Source of the DNA: Halobaculum roseum
Lineage (GTDB): Archaea; Halobacteriota; Halobacteria; Halobacteriales; Haloferacaceae
Assembly: GCF_019880245.1 (NCBI RefSeq)
Contig: NZ_CP082286.1
Coordinates: 2,064,521-2,128,520, forward strand
Direction: 5' to 3'
Length of the DNA stretch: 64,000 nucleotides
How positions within the stretch are numbered: position 1 is the stretch's first letter; each line of letters starts with the position of its first letter. This document shows positions 35,345-43,582 of this stretch, piece by piece. The notes beneath the pieces were generated by a model. The model saw only the letters and a list, made by a program, of their open reading frames with translations, was not told the origin of the DNA and made no database searches. Made by a program: the position numbers and the translations under genes.

Positions 35345-35866
35345 TCAGGCGACCGCCCGCGAGTTCCCGCCGTACTCGGGATACCGTTCGATCGCCTCCT
35401 CGACGAGTCCCAGCCGGTACGACGCGAGCTCCCAGTCGTTCGCCGTCCGCGCGATCGCTCGCGTCTCCTCGGGGGAGTCCGCGTCCGCCCCGTGCGTTCG
35501 GAGCGCCTCGGGCGAATCGACGCCGTACTCCTCGCGCCAGTCCCGGATCTCCGCCTGTAACGCGGCTTTCAGATCGAGCAGCCCCTCGTGGTCGTGTTCC
35601 TCGAACAGGTCGCGGATCGCCTGCATTCGGGTGTGAAGCGGGTCCGGCGCGTAGACGGCGGTCCCCTCGCTCGTCTCGCGGACGAGGACGTGCATCCGCA
35701 CCAGCCGTTCGAGGTGCCCCCGTGCCGTGTTCTCCGCGACGTGGGCCTCCGACGCGATGTACGACGCGGAACGCGGACGCGAGAGGCCGCTCGCGACGGA
35801 CTCGACCCTGTCGAACGCGCTCGTCTGCCGCTTCCACTCCTCGACACCGGGATCCTCCTCGGACAT
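35345..35866 (-). CDS. DUF7342 winged-helix regulator, putative antitoxin
   Basis: The 173-residue protein has a winged helix at residues ~20-75 (SASYIASEAHVAENTARGHL is the helix-turn-helix) followed by a long helical region, fitting the haloarchaeal DUF7342 family. ATG 35866 is chosen because a TATA-like TTTATT lies about 25 nt upstream on the minus strand; the in-frame extension to 35971 would start before this box. It is the first gene of a two-gene operon with the TumE-like gene. Confidence 0.78.
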   Translation of the reverse strand: MSEEDPGVEEWKRQTSAFDRVESVASGLSRPRSASYIASEAHVAENTARGHLERLVRMHVLVRETSEGTAVYAPDPLHTRMQAIRDLFEEHDHEGLLDLKAALQAEIRDWREEYGVDSPEALRTHGADADSPEETRAIARTANDWELASYRLGLVEEAIERYPEYGGNSRAVA

Positions 35867-35888
35867 ACCGAGTACTCGCGTTGCAAGC

Positions 35889-35912
35889 TCAATAAATCTA
35901 TCTTCGGATAGA
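35889..35912 (-). promoter_or_regulatory. TATA box plus perfect palindrome of the DUF7342 operon
   Basis: On the minus strand TTTATTGAG is the TATA-like box. Directly upstream TCTATC (35897-35902) and GATAGA (35907-35912) form a perfect inverted repeat around TTCG, overlapping the position where the TFB recognition element would be. This is a natural autoregulatory operator for the DUF7342 protein. Confidence 0.65.
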
Positions 35913-36014
35913 ATAGTCGATCTACTGCCGCGCTCCACTGTGGAACGAACGGCAGCGTGTCCGCCACACACGAGACGACAAGGGCTTTACCCGACAGCGC
36001 CGATCCACGAACGA

Positions 36015-37028
36015 ATGGCGAGCATCTACACCGACCTGCTGGGGTGGGTGGTGATCGCGACGTTCCTCGCGGGCGCGGGCGTCGAGTACGTCCGACGCAA
36101 CCGCGTCGGCGACGACGCGGGCGCGCTGGCGACCCTCCGAGGCCGCCTCGACACACCCGAGACCCCGCCCGAGCGCACGCTCGCGACCGCGGGGTGGGTG
36201 CTGTTCGCCGCCTTCTGGCTCGCGCTGTTCCCGCACTTCGCGTTCACGCAGAAGAGCTACGTCGAGGGGGTGCTCTCGCTGCTCGCGGTCCCCGCGTGTC
36301 TGTACGCCGGGTGGCTGCTGTGGAACGGCCGCGACTCGCTGCTGGTGCTCTCGCGGGCGGTCGCCGCGATGGGCGTCGTCTACTTCCCGTTCGAGTCGAT
36401 CGAGGTGCTCAAGCGGACGCTGATCCTCGTCGTCACCGAACAGACCGGCTGGGCGATGGCGCAGTTCGGCTACGAGCCCGCGCTGGTCGAGGGGCCGATC
36501 CTCGGGTATCAGAACGCCTACCGGTTCGTCACCGCCGACGGACACGGCCTCCTGTTCGAGGTCGTCCTCGCGTGCACCGGGCTGGGGAGCATGGCGATCT
36601 TCGCGGGGCTCATCGCCGCGGTGCGCGCCCCCCTCGGCCGGAAGCTGCGCGCGCTGGCCGTCTCCATCCCGATCATCTGGCTGCTCAACATCGCCCGAAC
36701 CACGTTCATCGGGATCACCTTCGGCAACCAGTACCTCCAGCTGTTCGTCGACGAGGTGCTGTTCCTGTTCGGCTCCTCGGACCCGTACATGGTGTCGTTC
36801 TTCCTCTCCGATCGGGTCATCTCGCAGGTGCTCGCGGTCGTCGCGCTCGTCGGGATCACCTACCTCGTCGTCCGCGAACTCCCCGAACTCGTCACCGTGA
36901 TCGAGGACGTGCTGTACATGATCACGAAGGAGGAGTACGACCTGCTGGAGTCGCTTGATCTTCCGAGAGAGCCGGTTCGAGCCGACGGCGGCGTGTCCGA
37001 AGCTCCCGACGACCCTAACGAGCCGTAG
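36015..37028 (+). CDS. artA: Archaeosortase A
   Basis: The 337-residue membrane protein has about eight helices and the exosortase/archaeosortase catalytic set: Cys187 in VVLACTGLGSMAIF, Arg228 in LLNIARTTFIG and Arg267 in FFLSDRVIS. The spacing of 41 and 39 residues equals that reported for the active-site C/R/R of the Haloferax enzyme. It cleaves the PGF-CTERM tail of surface proteins and links them to lipid. Two likely substrates lie in this window: the S-layer glycoprotein (30815) and the BtuF-like protein (53120). A TATA-like GGGCTTTAC about 28 nt upstream supports ATG 36015. Confidence 0.95.
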   Translation: MASIYTDLLGWVVIATFLAGAGVEYVRRNRVGDDAGALATLRGRLDTPETPPERTLATAGWVLFAAFWLALFPHFAFTQKSYVEGVLSLLAVPACLYAGWLLWNGRDSLLVLSRAVAAMGVVYFPFESIEVLKRTLILVVTEQTGWAMAQFGYEPALVEGPILGYQNAYRFVTADGHGLLFEVVLACTGLGSMAIFAGLIAAVRAPLGRKLRALAVSIPIIWLLNIARTTFIGITFGNQYLQLFVDEVLFLFGSSDPYMVSFFLSDRVISQVLAVVALVGITYLVVRELPELVTVIEDVLYMITKEEYDLLESLDLPREPVRADGGVSEAPDDPNEP

Positions 37029-37123
37029 TCTCGGCCGCCCACCCACTCCTCTCGTCTACCGTTCTCCGCGTCTTCGACCGACCCGACCGAACGGGACCGT
37101 GGCGTCGTGCTCGCTGTACTGCG

Positions 37124-37936
37124 CTACTCGACCGCCGGCAACACGTCCCGGGGACACCCGGCCAACGCCGCGAGCGCCTCCGCCTCCAGGTGGTGCAACT
37201 CACCGGGGATCACGAGCATGTGCAGCGGGTCGCCGAAGTCGCGCTCGCCGAGCGCCGCGAGCGTATCGGCGGCGACGACCGGCTCCGGGCTGCCCGCTCG
37301 CGCGACGGCCACTCCGATGGCGTCCTCGTCCCAGTCGCGCGCTAAGGCCGCGGCGGCGTGGTCGGCGGTCATGTACTCGTCGGGTTCGCCCTCGGCGGGC
37401 CCAGCCGGAGACGACCCCGCGACCTTGATGTCCAGATACACCAGCGTGTGGAGCCCGCGCTCGCGGTTCGCCTCGATCCCCTCGATCACGGACTGCGGGG
37501 TTCCGTCCGCCCCGTGGGCGTACTCGAACGGGAGCGTCACGGCCTTGCCGAAGCGGTAGTTCTGCAGCCCCGTCAGCGAGGAGGCGGCCGACTGGGCGGT
37601 GACGCCGTGGATCACCCGGGTGTCGATGCCGCGCTCGGCCGCGCGCACCCGGAGGTCGACGTGCGTCGTCGAGATCATCGTGTCGCCGGCGGTGAGAAAC
37701 GCCACGTCCTCCTCGGCGGCCGCATCGAGGATCGGCGTCGGGTCCTGCTCGACGCCGGCGCGGTCGCGGACCTCGATGTCGACGCCGTGGTGATCCGCCA
37801 GCGCCTCGACGGTGGTGCCCGCGAGGCGGCTGGTGTAGAACTCCGCAAACACGCGGTCGGCCGCCCGCAGCGCCTCGCGTCCCTCGACGGTGACCGAGCG
37901 CTCGTCCCAGAGGCCGAGGCCGATGAAGGTGAGCAT
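37124..37936 (-). CDS. dphB: Diphthine synthase
   Basis: The 270-residue protein starts MLTFIGLGLWDERSVTVEGR and contains FLTAGDTMISTTHVDLRVRA and QNYRFGKAVTLPFEY, the conserved SAM-binding and dimer regions of Dph5/DphB. It trimethylates the 3-amino-3-carboxypropyl-histidine of archaeal elongation factor 2 on the way to diphthamide. ATG 37936 is used; in-frame extensions upstream lack homology-like sequence. It converges with artA. Confidence 0.95.
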   Translation of the reverse strand: MLTFIGLGLWDERSVTVEGREALRAADRVFAEFYTSRLAGTTVEALADHHGVDIEVRDRAGVEQDPTPILDAAAEEDVAFLTAGDTMISTTHVDLRVRAAERGIDTRVIHGVTAQSAASSLTGLQNYRFGKAVTLPFEYAHGADGTPQSVIEGIEANRERGLHTLVYLDIKVAGSSPAGPAEGEPDEYMTADHAAAALARDWDEDAIGVAVARAGSPEPVVAADTLAALGERDFGDPLHMLVIPGELHHLEAEALAALAGCPRDVLPAVE

Positions 37937-38233
37937 ATCCGGAGAACGTCCGCCCGTCGCTTCCCGGTTTCGCTCCGGCGTTTCGGTCACGAGTGGATCC
38001 TCGCGCACGGGCGGTCGACGCCGACGGGACGTCGCCGCCGGACTCGGTACCGGTTCGAAATGGACTCCCTACCCGCCCAACGAGCGGCAACCCCGCGGAG
38101 TCGACGTCCACACCCCACGCAGTCGACGAGATCGGCGCCCAGCCACCTTCGAGGAGTAACCGTTGCTTGCCGACGTCGCCCTCGCACGGCGAGGTGGCTA
38201 ACAAAGCGGTCGGCGACGTTCATATAGGGAGTC

Positions 38234-38998
38234 ATGTTCATCGACACTGGCGGTGTGGTCGTCGCCCAGATCGGGGTTCCCGAGTTCTTACAGACGGCAG
38301 TCGCAGAGACGCTCGCGTTCCTGCCGCGGCTGATCGGGGCGGTCGTCATCCTCCTCATCGGCTGGCTCGTGGGAACCGGCGCCGCGCGGGTGATCCGCGT
38401 GCTCGCCGACCGCGTCGAGGTCGATCGTGCGGTGCTGGCGACGCCGTTGGGGACGATCCTCGGCGGAACCGAGTCGGCCGTCTCGAAGGCGTTCGGGACG
38501 CTCGGCAAGTGGTTCGTCTACGCGTTGGCCGTGCTTGCGGCCGCGAAGGTGCTCGCGATCCCGCTGTTGTCCGAGTGGATCCAGACGGCGGTGTCGTACC
38601 TCCCGGCGTTCGTCGGCGGCCTGCTCGTGATCGTCCTCGGGTTCGTCGTCGCGGACTTCATCGGCGACGCGATCACCCGCACCGAGGCGGCGACCGAGAA
38701 CGAGTACACCTCGTGGTTCGCCACGGGCACACGGCTGTTCCTGTACTTCACCGCCGTCGTGATCGGCCTGTCGACGATGGGCGTCGACACCAGCATCCTC
38801 ACGGTGTTCGCCCAGGCGATCGCGTGGGGGCTCGCCGCGGCCATCGCCATCGGCGTCGGCGTCGCCGTCGGCTGGGGCGGCCACACCTACGTGCAGGAGA
38901 ACATCGGTCGGTGGGCCGGCCAGGTGTCCTCGGCGACGCCCCGGCCCCGGAACAAGCGCCGGGAGGGTGAGGGCGCGCCCGCGACCGACGACGACTGA
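38234..38998 (+). CDS. MscS-like mechanosensitive channel family membrane protein
   Basis: The protein (254 residues from ATG 38234) has five hydrophobic segments with the TM-helix repeat of the MscS-related PF05552 group (FLPRLIGAVVILLIGWLVGT and YLPAFVGGLLVIVLGFVVAD). It lacks the large cytoplasmic cage of classic MscS. A TATA-like TTCATATAG sits only about 10 nt before ATG 38234, which is too close; GTG 38255, in frame 7 codons later, fits a leaderless start better. Probable role is membrane tension or small-ion conduction. Confidence 0.8.
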   Translation: MFIDTGGVVVAQIGVPEFLQTAVAETLAFLPRLIGAVVILLIGWLVGTGAARVIRVLADRVEVDRAVLATPLGTILGGTESAVSKAFGTLGKWFVYALAVLAAAKVLAIPLLSEWIQTAVSYLPAFVGGLLVIVLGFVVADFIGDAITRTEAATENEYTSWFATGTRLFLYFTAVVIGLSTMGVDTSILTVFAQAIAWGLAAAIAIGVGVAVGWGGHTYVQENIGRWAGQVSSATPRPRNKRREGEGAPATDDD

Positions 38999-39046
38999 TC
39001 GAACGCGAGCGTCACGACTCGTGGGAACAGTCGACGCGACGAGAAC

Positions 39047-39116
39047 GCCGGTGGAGGGGATTGTGAACTACGCCCGGACTCGCTTCGCTCGCCCGGTCTA
39101 GTTCAAATCCCTCCAC
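39047..39116. repeat. Inverted pair of displaced tRNA-Thr 3'-end copies
   Basis: GCCGGTGGAGGG at 39047-39058, followed by GATTGTGAACTA, copies the 3' end of the adjacent tRNA-Thr in the same orientation with two inserted bases. GTTCAAATCCCTCCAC at 39101-39116 is an exact 16-nt inverted copy of the tRNA's T-arm region (39160-39175). Together they form an imperfect stem around GC-rich CGCCCGG/GCCCGGT. They look like relics of integration at the tRNA gene. Confidence 0.75.
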
Positions 39117-39120
39117 GGGT

Positions 39121-39158
39121 GGCTTCCGCTGCCCACGTTCGTTCGCAGCAAGGAAGCC
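39121..39158 (-). terminator. Hairpin directly after tRNA-Thr
   Basis: On the minus strand the tRNA's last bases run into GGCTTCC, which pairs with GGAAGCC 24 nt further on (plus-strand 39152-39158 and 39121-39127), extended by GCTGC/GCAGC inside. The hairpin overlaps the acceptor end of the tRNA gene, so it may terminate the transcript or be part of the duplicated att-like sequence. Confidence 0.5.
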
Positions 39159-39227
39159 GGTGGAGGGATTTGAACCCTCGGCCTATTCCTTACGAAGGAA
39201 TCGCTCTGCCAGCTGAGCTACACCGGC
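39155..39227 (-). tRNA. tRNA-Thr (anticodon CGU)
   Basis: The minus strand folds as a full 73-nt cloverleaf: acceptor GCCGGTG/CACCGGC, D stem GCTC/GAGC, anticodon stem ATTCC/GGAAT with loop TTCGTAA (anticodon CGT), T-arm with GGTTCAAATCC and T as discriminator base, usual for threonine. No intron. A TATA-like CCTTATTCCC is about 33 nt upstream (39256-39266). It reads ACG codons, frequent in this GC-rich genome. Confidence 0.96.
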
Positions 39228-39506
39228 GCGTGCGATCAGTCGTACTGCCATGACGGGAATAAGGGTTGCGAATGTGCGTCGGCGTGACCCGGACTCGCAC
39301 GTTTTCCTCAGGAGTGGGTTCGAACGATCCCGAGGTCCCCGACTGTGGCGATAGTTGTAGACTCGATCGGGACGCGTTCATCACATCCCGATCGGGAGAC
39401 GCCGCCCTTGTCCTACTTGACCTTCGACAGCACGAACGACGGGCTGCTGGAGAACGTCGTCGCCGGACTCTGAATCCACCAGTGCGAGCCGAGAGACAGT
39501 CTTTTG
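39228..39506. other. Intergenic region between tRNA-Thr and RHH operon
   Basis: Apart from the tRNA promoter element near 39256-39266, I find no convincing gene or RNA here. Short open frames on both strands have poor codon bias and no recognisable family. Confidence 0.5.
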
Positions 39507-39526
39507 TGTGATACCAATGTATCACA
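39507..39526. promoter_or_regulatory. Perfect operator palindrome of the RHH-RelE pair
   Basis: TGTGATAC (39507-39514) and GTATCACA (39519-39526) are perfect inverted arms around CAAT, ending 4 nt before ATG 39531. Such a site just ahead of a ribbon-helix-helix antitoxin gene is typical of autoregulated toxin-antitoxin operons. Confidence 0.8.
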
Positions 39527-39530
39527 GCTC

Positions 39531-39806
39531 ATGAGCACCGACACGAACGCCGGTGACGACCGGATGGAGAAGATCAACGTCCGCGTCCCGGAGAGCCTGC
39601 TGCAGCGTATCGACGAGGAATGGGAACGCCGCGGGTACTCCAGCAAGTCCGAGGCCATCCGTGACGCGCTGCGCGACTGGGTGAACCCACCGGCGACGCT
39701 GTCCGAAGAGACGCTCGCCGACCTGGAGGAGAGTCGCGATCAGGTGGAACGGGGCGAGACGGTGTCGGCAGAGGAGGCCCGCGAGCGGCTGGGGCTGGAT
39801 GACTGA
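39531..39806 (+). CDS. Ribbon-helix-helix (CopG-like) antitoxin
   Basis: The 91-residue protein has an RHH DNA-binding unit in residues ~12-55: MEKINVRVPESLLQRIDEEW is the strand and first helix, and GYSSKSEAIRDALRDWV the second helix. The C-terminal ~35 residues (ERGETVSAEEARERLGLDD) form the toxin-binding tail. It overlaps the RelE-type gene by 8 nt. It should repress its own operon through the palindrome just upstream and neutralise the toxin. Confidence 0.9.
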   Translation: MSTDTNAGDDRMEKINVRVPESLLQRIDEEWERRGYSSKSEAIRDALRDWVNPPATLSEETLADLEESRDQVERGETVSAEEARERLGLDD

Positions 39807-40062
39807 TGTCGAGTACACCGAACAGGCCCTCGACCACTTGGACGGCCTCGACCCGCAGGTCGCCGACCGTGTGATGAACAAAGTGGGCGAGGCGACCGAG
39901 TGGACCGAGCACCGCCTGGAGTCGCTTTCCGGATATCCCTACTACAAGCTCCGGGCGGGAGACTACCGGGCTATCATCACCTGGGATCGCGGCGCCGATC
40001 TCATCCGCGTGGAGGCCGTCGGGCACCGGCGAAACATCTATGACCGGCACCTCCCGCCGTGA
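39799..40062 (+). CDS. RelE/ParE-family toxin
   Basis: The 87-residue protein has the RelE/ParE fold pattern: an N-terminal helix (YTEQALDHLDGLDPQVADRV), then YYKLRAGDYRAIITWDRG and VEAVGHRRNIYDRHL, with the Arg/Tyr/His positions used for ribosome-dependent mRNA cleavage in RelE-type toxins. Overlap with the antitoxin gene is 8 nt. A T-rich run soon after the stop (GCCTGTTTTTCC) may terminate the operon. Confidence 0.9.
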   Translation: MTDVEYTEQALDHLDGLDPQVADRVMNKVGEATEWTEHRLESLSGYPYYKLRAGDYRAIITWDRGADLIRVEAVGHRRNIYDRHLPP

Positions 40063-40171
40063 GTGCCTGTTTTTCCAGTTCGGGGTAGTTTCCGATCGGG
40101 AGACATGCGACTGCGCTCGGCGAGGAACTCCGATAGCAGGCAATCTACCCGGGTTCGACGCCCCTACTTCC

Positions 40172-41161
40172 TCAGGTCCGCCGGATCCGCACGTCGAGAC
40201 AGACGTTCAGTTCGTGCGGCGCGTACGACCGTACTTCCCGACGCGTCAGCACCTCGACCTCGTAGCCCGCGCGCTCGGCGACCGCCCGGATCGCGCGCTC
40301 GCCCGGCCCGAACGGGTCGTCCTCGTGGGCCATGTCGTACAGGTGGAGCACGCAGTCGTCTCCCGCGAGCCGCACCGCGGTGTCGAGGAACTCGTCGGCG
40401 CTGTGCGGGAGGTTCATCACGATCCGGTCGGCCCAGCCGTCGTAGTCGGCGGTCGTCTCGCGAACGTCGCCCTCCAGCGCGGTGATGCGGTCGGCGACGC
40501 CGTTGCGCTCGGCGTTCTCGCGCAGGTAGCGGATCGCCGCGGGGTTCACGTCGCAGGCGAGCACCTCGGCGCCGCGGGCGGCCATCGGCACCGCGAAGGG
40601 GCCGACGCCCGCGAACATGTCGACGACGCGCTCGCCGGCCTCGACCTGCTCGACGACGCGGTGCCGCTCGGTGGCGAGGCGGGGGGAGAAGTACACCTCG
40701 GCGACGTCGAGGGCGAACTCGTGGCCGTACTCGCGGTGGACCGTCTCGGTGCTGTCGCCGTGGAGCACGTCCCACTCGCGGACGCGGTACTCGCCGGCGA
40801 CCTTCGAGGCGCGGTTCACCACCGTCTCGCAGGGCACGTCCGACTCGACGATCGCGTCTGCGATCCGCCGTGCGCGGTCGGGGTCGTCCTCGTCGAGGAT
40901 GACGATGTCGCCGAGGCGCTCGTAGGACGGCTCGAACCCGAGCACCTCCGCGGGCGGCGTCGGGCCGTCGCGTTCGGCGGTCTCGCGGTCGACGACCTCG
41001 TAGCCCGCCTCGCGGGCGGCGGCGGCGTCGACGACGGGGACGAAGATCTCGCCGTCCTCGACGGCGATCTCGCGGTCGCCGTCGAGCAGGTCGCGCTCGG
41101 CGAGCGCCGCCCTCGTCGCCTCGCCCTCCCGAACGGGCGCGCGGACGCACGGCGTGGTCAT
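40172..41161 (-). CDS. Class I tRNA methyltransferase, Trm5 family (m1G37)
   Basis: The 329-residue protein has an N-terminal D1-like region (MTTPCVRAPVREGEATRAAL), a D2 region with LGDIVILDEDDPDRARRIAD, and the catalytic Rossmann domain with VDMFAGVGPFAVPMAARGAE (SAM-binding), then NLPHSADEF, the signature of Trm5 tRNA (guanine37-N1)-methyltransferases. It methylates G37 next to the anticodon. It lies 30 nt downstream of cbiP on the same strand and may be read through from the cobalamin operon, though functionally separate. Trm5 sub-type (a/b) not resolved. Confidence 0.9.
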   Translation of the reverse strand: MTTPCVRAPVREGEATRAALAERDLLDGDREIAVEDGEIFVPVVDAAAAREAGYEVVDRETAERDGPTPPAEVLGFEPSYERLGDIVILDEDDPDRARRIADAIVESDVPCETVVNRASKVAGEYRVREWDVLHGDSTETVHREYGHEFALDVAEVYFSPRLATERHRVVEQVEAGERVVDMFAGVGPFAVPMAARGAEVLACDVNPAAIRYLRENAERNGVADRITALEGDVRETTADYDGWADRIVMNLPHSADEFLDTAVRLAGDDCVLHLYDMAHEDDPFGPGERAIRAVAERAGYEVEVLTRREVRSYAPHELNVCLDVRIRRT

Positions 41162-41191
41162 ACCCGGCCTCGGCCGCCCGCGCGAAAAGGG

Positions 41192-42784
41192 CTACCGGTC
41201 CGGGTCGACCGCCGAGCCCGCTGACGCGTCCCCGATCGCCCCGGCGTCGAGGGACACCGCGTCGCCGAACAGCGTCGCGAGGTCCAACTCGGCGACGAGG
41301 TCGGCGGCCGCCTCGTAGGGATCGCGGGCGTCGGCCGCCCCACCGGGGCGCGTCAGGCCCGCGTGCGCGAAGACGGCGTCGACGAACGCCTCCCGGACGG
41401 GGTCGGCGGAGAACACGTCGTGGAGGTACGTCCCGACCACGTCGCCGACGGCCGCGCTCCCCGGCTCCAGCGGCGTCGCGACGGCGTCCGAGTCGACCGG
41501 TTCAGTCCGTCCCATGTGGATCTCGTACCCCGACACCGTCCCGTCGGCCCCCGCGAGCGGACCGGCGCCGTCGACGGAGACGGTCGTCTCCCGGACCCGC
41601 TTGTCCGTCGAGAAGCGCGTCTCCACCGGGAGCAGCCCGATCCCGGCGACCTCGTCGGCGTCGCCGGTCCCCTCGATCGCGGCGTTCGTGACGCGCTCGC
41701 CGAGCATCTGGTAGCCGCCACAGACGCCGACGACGGGCCCGTCGAACGTCCGGAGGCGGTCGCCGAAGCCCGCCGCCCGCAGCGCCAGCAGGTCGTCGAC
41801 CGTGTTCTTGGTGCCCGGCAGCACCACCGCGTCGGCGTCCCCGAGGTCGTCGTCGAGGGGGACGTACGCGACTCGAACGCCGGGCGTGCGCGCCAGCGGC
41901 TCCAGGTCCGAGAAGTTGGAGACGCGCGGGAACCGCGGCACCGCGACGGTCACCGCGGCCGCGTCGTCGACGCCGTCGTCGTCGCCGACGACCGCCCGCT
42001 CGCCGTCGGCGGGCAGCGACACGCTGTCCTCCTCGGGGAGCCCGGGGTCGTCGTACGGGAGCACTCCGAGCACCGGGACGCGGGTGCGCGATTCGAGGTC
42101 CTCCAGCCCGGGTTCGAGGATCGCGGGGTCGCCGCGGAACTTCGTGATCACGGTCCCGACGACGCGCTCGCGGAGGTCCGCGGGCATGAGCTCCAGCGTC
42201 CCGTAGAGGCTGGCGAACACGCCGCCGCGTTCGATGTCGCCCAACAGGAGGATCGACGCGTCCGCGAAGCGGGCGGTCTCGACGTTCGCGAGGTCGCGGT
42301 CGTGGAGGTTGATCTCCGCGACGGAGCCGGCGCCCTCGGCGACGATCACGTCGTGGGCGGCCGCGAGTCGCCCGTGGGCCTCGAGGGCGGCCGTCCGCGC
42401 CCGATCCCAGTGCTCGTCGTAGTACGTGCCGGCCGCGAAGTGCCCGACCGCCTCGCCGTCGATCACGAGCTGGCTCTCGCCTTCCCCGCGGGGTTTGAGC
42501 AGGACGGGGTTCGCGTCCGTCGTCGGCGTGACCCCGGCCGCGCGCGACTGCACGTACTGGGAGACGCCGATCTCGCCCCACTCGCCGTCGGGCGTGCGCG
42601 CCGCGCGGGCGTTGTTGCTCATGTTCTGGGCCTTGAACGGCGCGACCGAGACACCCGCGTCGGCGAGGCGGCGACACAGCCCGGCCACGACGGTGCTCTT
42701 GCCGACGTGGCTCGCGGTGCCGCCGACGAGGAGGGTGACGGCGTCGTCGCCGCCCTCCGCGCTCGCGCGCTCGCTCCCGTCCAT
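41192..42784 (-). CDS. cbiP: Cobyric acid synthase
   Basis: A 530-residue amidotransferase. N-terminal ATPase part has [20 protein letters not shown] (P-loop-like) and [12 protein letters not shown]; the C-terminal glutamine amidotransferase domain has the Cys nucleophile in [13 protein letters not shown] and a His/Glu pair towards the end (HMGRTE, YLHDVFS). It amidates adenosyl-cobyrinic a,c-diamide at four side chains to make cobyric acid. It is the tenth and last cobalamin gene of the operon; its ATG shares one base with the preceding stop. Confidence 0.95.
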   Translation of the reverse strand: MDGSERASAEGGDDAVTLLVGGTASHVGKSTVVAGLCRRLADAGVSVAPFKAQNMSNNARAARTPDGEWGEIGVSQYVQSRAAGVTPTTDANPVLLKPRGEGESQLVIDGEAVGHFAAGTYYDEHWDRARTAALEAHGRLAAAHDVIVAEGAGSVAEINLHDRDLANVETARFADASILLLGDIERGGVFASLYGTLELMPADLRERVVGTVITKFRGDPAILEPGLEDLESRTRVPVLGVLPYDDPGLPEEDSVSLPADGERAVVGDDDGVDDAAAVTVAVPRFPRVSNFSDLEPLARTPGVRVAYVPLDDDLGDADAVVLPGTKNTVDDLLALRAAGFGDRLRTFDGPVVGVCGGYQMLGERVTNAAIEGTGDADEVAGIGLLPVETRFSTDKRVRETTVSVDGAGPLAGADGTVSGYEIHMGRTEPVDSDAVATPLEPGSAAVGDVVGTYLHDVFSADPVREAFVDAVFAHAGLTRPGGAADARDPYEAAADLVAELDLATLFGDAVSLDAGAIGDASAGSAVDPDR

Positions 42785-43518
42785 CAGTACTCGGTACCCT
42801 TGCGGGCGCGGTGGCCGTCGTCGAACGGGTGCTTCACCTTGCGGACGTTGGTGATCAGGTCGGACGCCTCGCGCAGGTACTCGGGCTCCTCGTGGCCGCC
42901 CGTGAGCACGAGTTCGAGGGGGTCGGGCTTCGACTCGATCAACTCAAGCAGGTCGTCGGGGTCCACCAGCTCGCGGTTGGCGGCGTACACCATCTCGTCG
43001 AGCACGAGCATGTGTGCGCCGTCCTCGGGGTCTCCGTCGAGGGGCAGCGGCTCGGTGAGGTCGACCTCGCTCCACCCATCGACCAGCTCTCGCGCGCGTT
43101 CGAACCCCGCGGCCGCGCGGGCGGCGTGGTCGGTCTCGTCGGAGCCGTCGGCCATCCCGTGCCAGCCGTAGTGGCCGGAGTTCTCGTAGCTGATCCCCGG
43201 CAGCGCCGCGATGGCGTTGTACTCGCCGCGGACGTCCTCGACGCTGTCGGCGCCACCCTTCATGAACTGGAGGAGGTGCACGCGGTAGCCGTGGCCCGCC
43301 GCGCGGAACGCCATCCCCAGCGCGGCCGTCGTCTTCCCCTTCCCGTCGCCCCACCACGTCTGCACCAGCCCGAACTCCTCGGGCGCGGCGGGCTCGATGT
43401 CGCGGGCGGCAGGGGTGACGCCCTTCCCCGGCGTCCGGGCGCGGGGGGTCTCGTTGTGGTCCTCCTCTCGGTCGTCGGTACGGGTTCCGTCGTCGTCCGC
43501 GGTGTTCTGGTCGGTCAT
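42784..43518 (-). CDS. cobA: Cob(I)yrinic acid a,c-diamide adenosyltransferase
   Basis: The 244-residue protein has the CobA/BtuR P-loop [20 protein letters not shown] near residue 60, then [13 protein letters not shown] and [16 protein letters not shown], and ends in the usual [10 protein letters not shown] region. It transfers the adenosyl group from ATP to the cobalt of the corrinoid. The first ~50 residues are a low-complexity acidic extension. It lies 64 nt after cbiZ and directly before cbiP. Confidence 0.93.
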   Translation of the reverse strand: MTDQNTADDDGTRTDDREEDHNETPRARTPGKGVTPAARDIEPAAPEEFGLVQTWWGDGKGKTTAALGMAFRAAGHGYRVHLLQFMKGGADSVEDVRGEYNAIAALPGISYENSGHYGWHGMADGSDETDHAARAAAGFERARELVDGWSEVDLTEPLPLDGDPEDGAHMLVLDEMVYAANRELVDPDDLLELIESKPDPLELVLTGGHEEPEYLREASDLITNVRKVKHPFDDGHRARKGTEY

Positions 43519-43582
43519 GGGTGGCTCCTACGGTGTGGGTCGGCAAACGCTTCCGGGTCGCTTCGGCCGGCTCGCCGGCGAC

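Noticed and set aside
35727..36014. In-frame N-terminal extension of archaeosortase
   Set aside because: The extension would overlap the DUF7342 gene antisense and its operator; the promoter-like GGGCTTTAC and the family start agree with ATG 36015.
39047..39116. A second tRNA gene
   Set aside because: Only T-arm and acceptor parts are present, in opposite orientations; no anticodon stem or D-arm.
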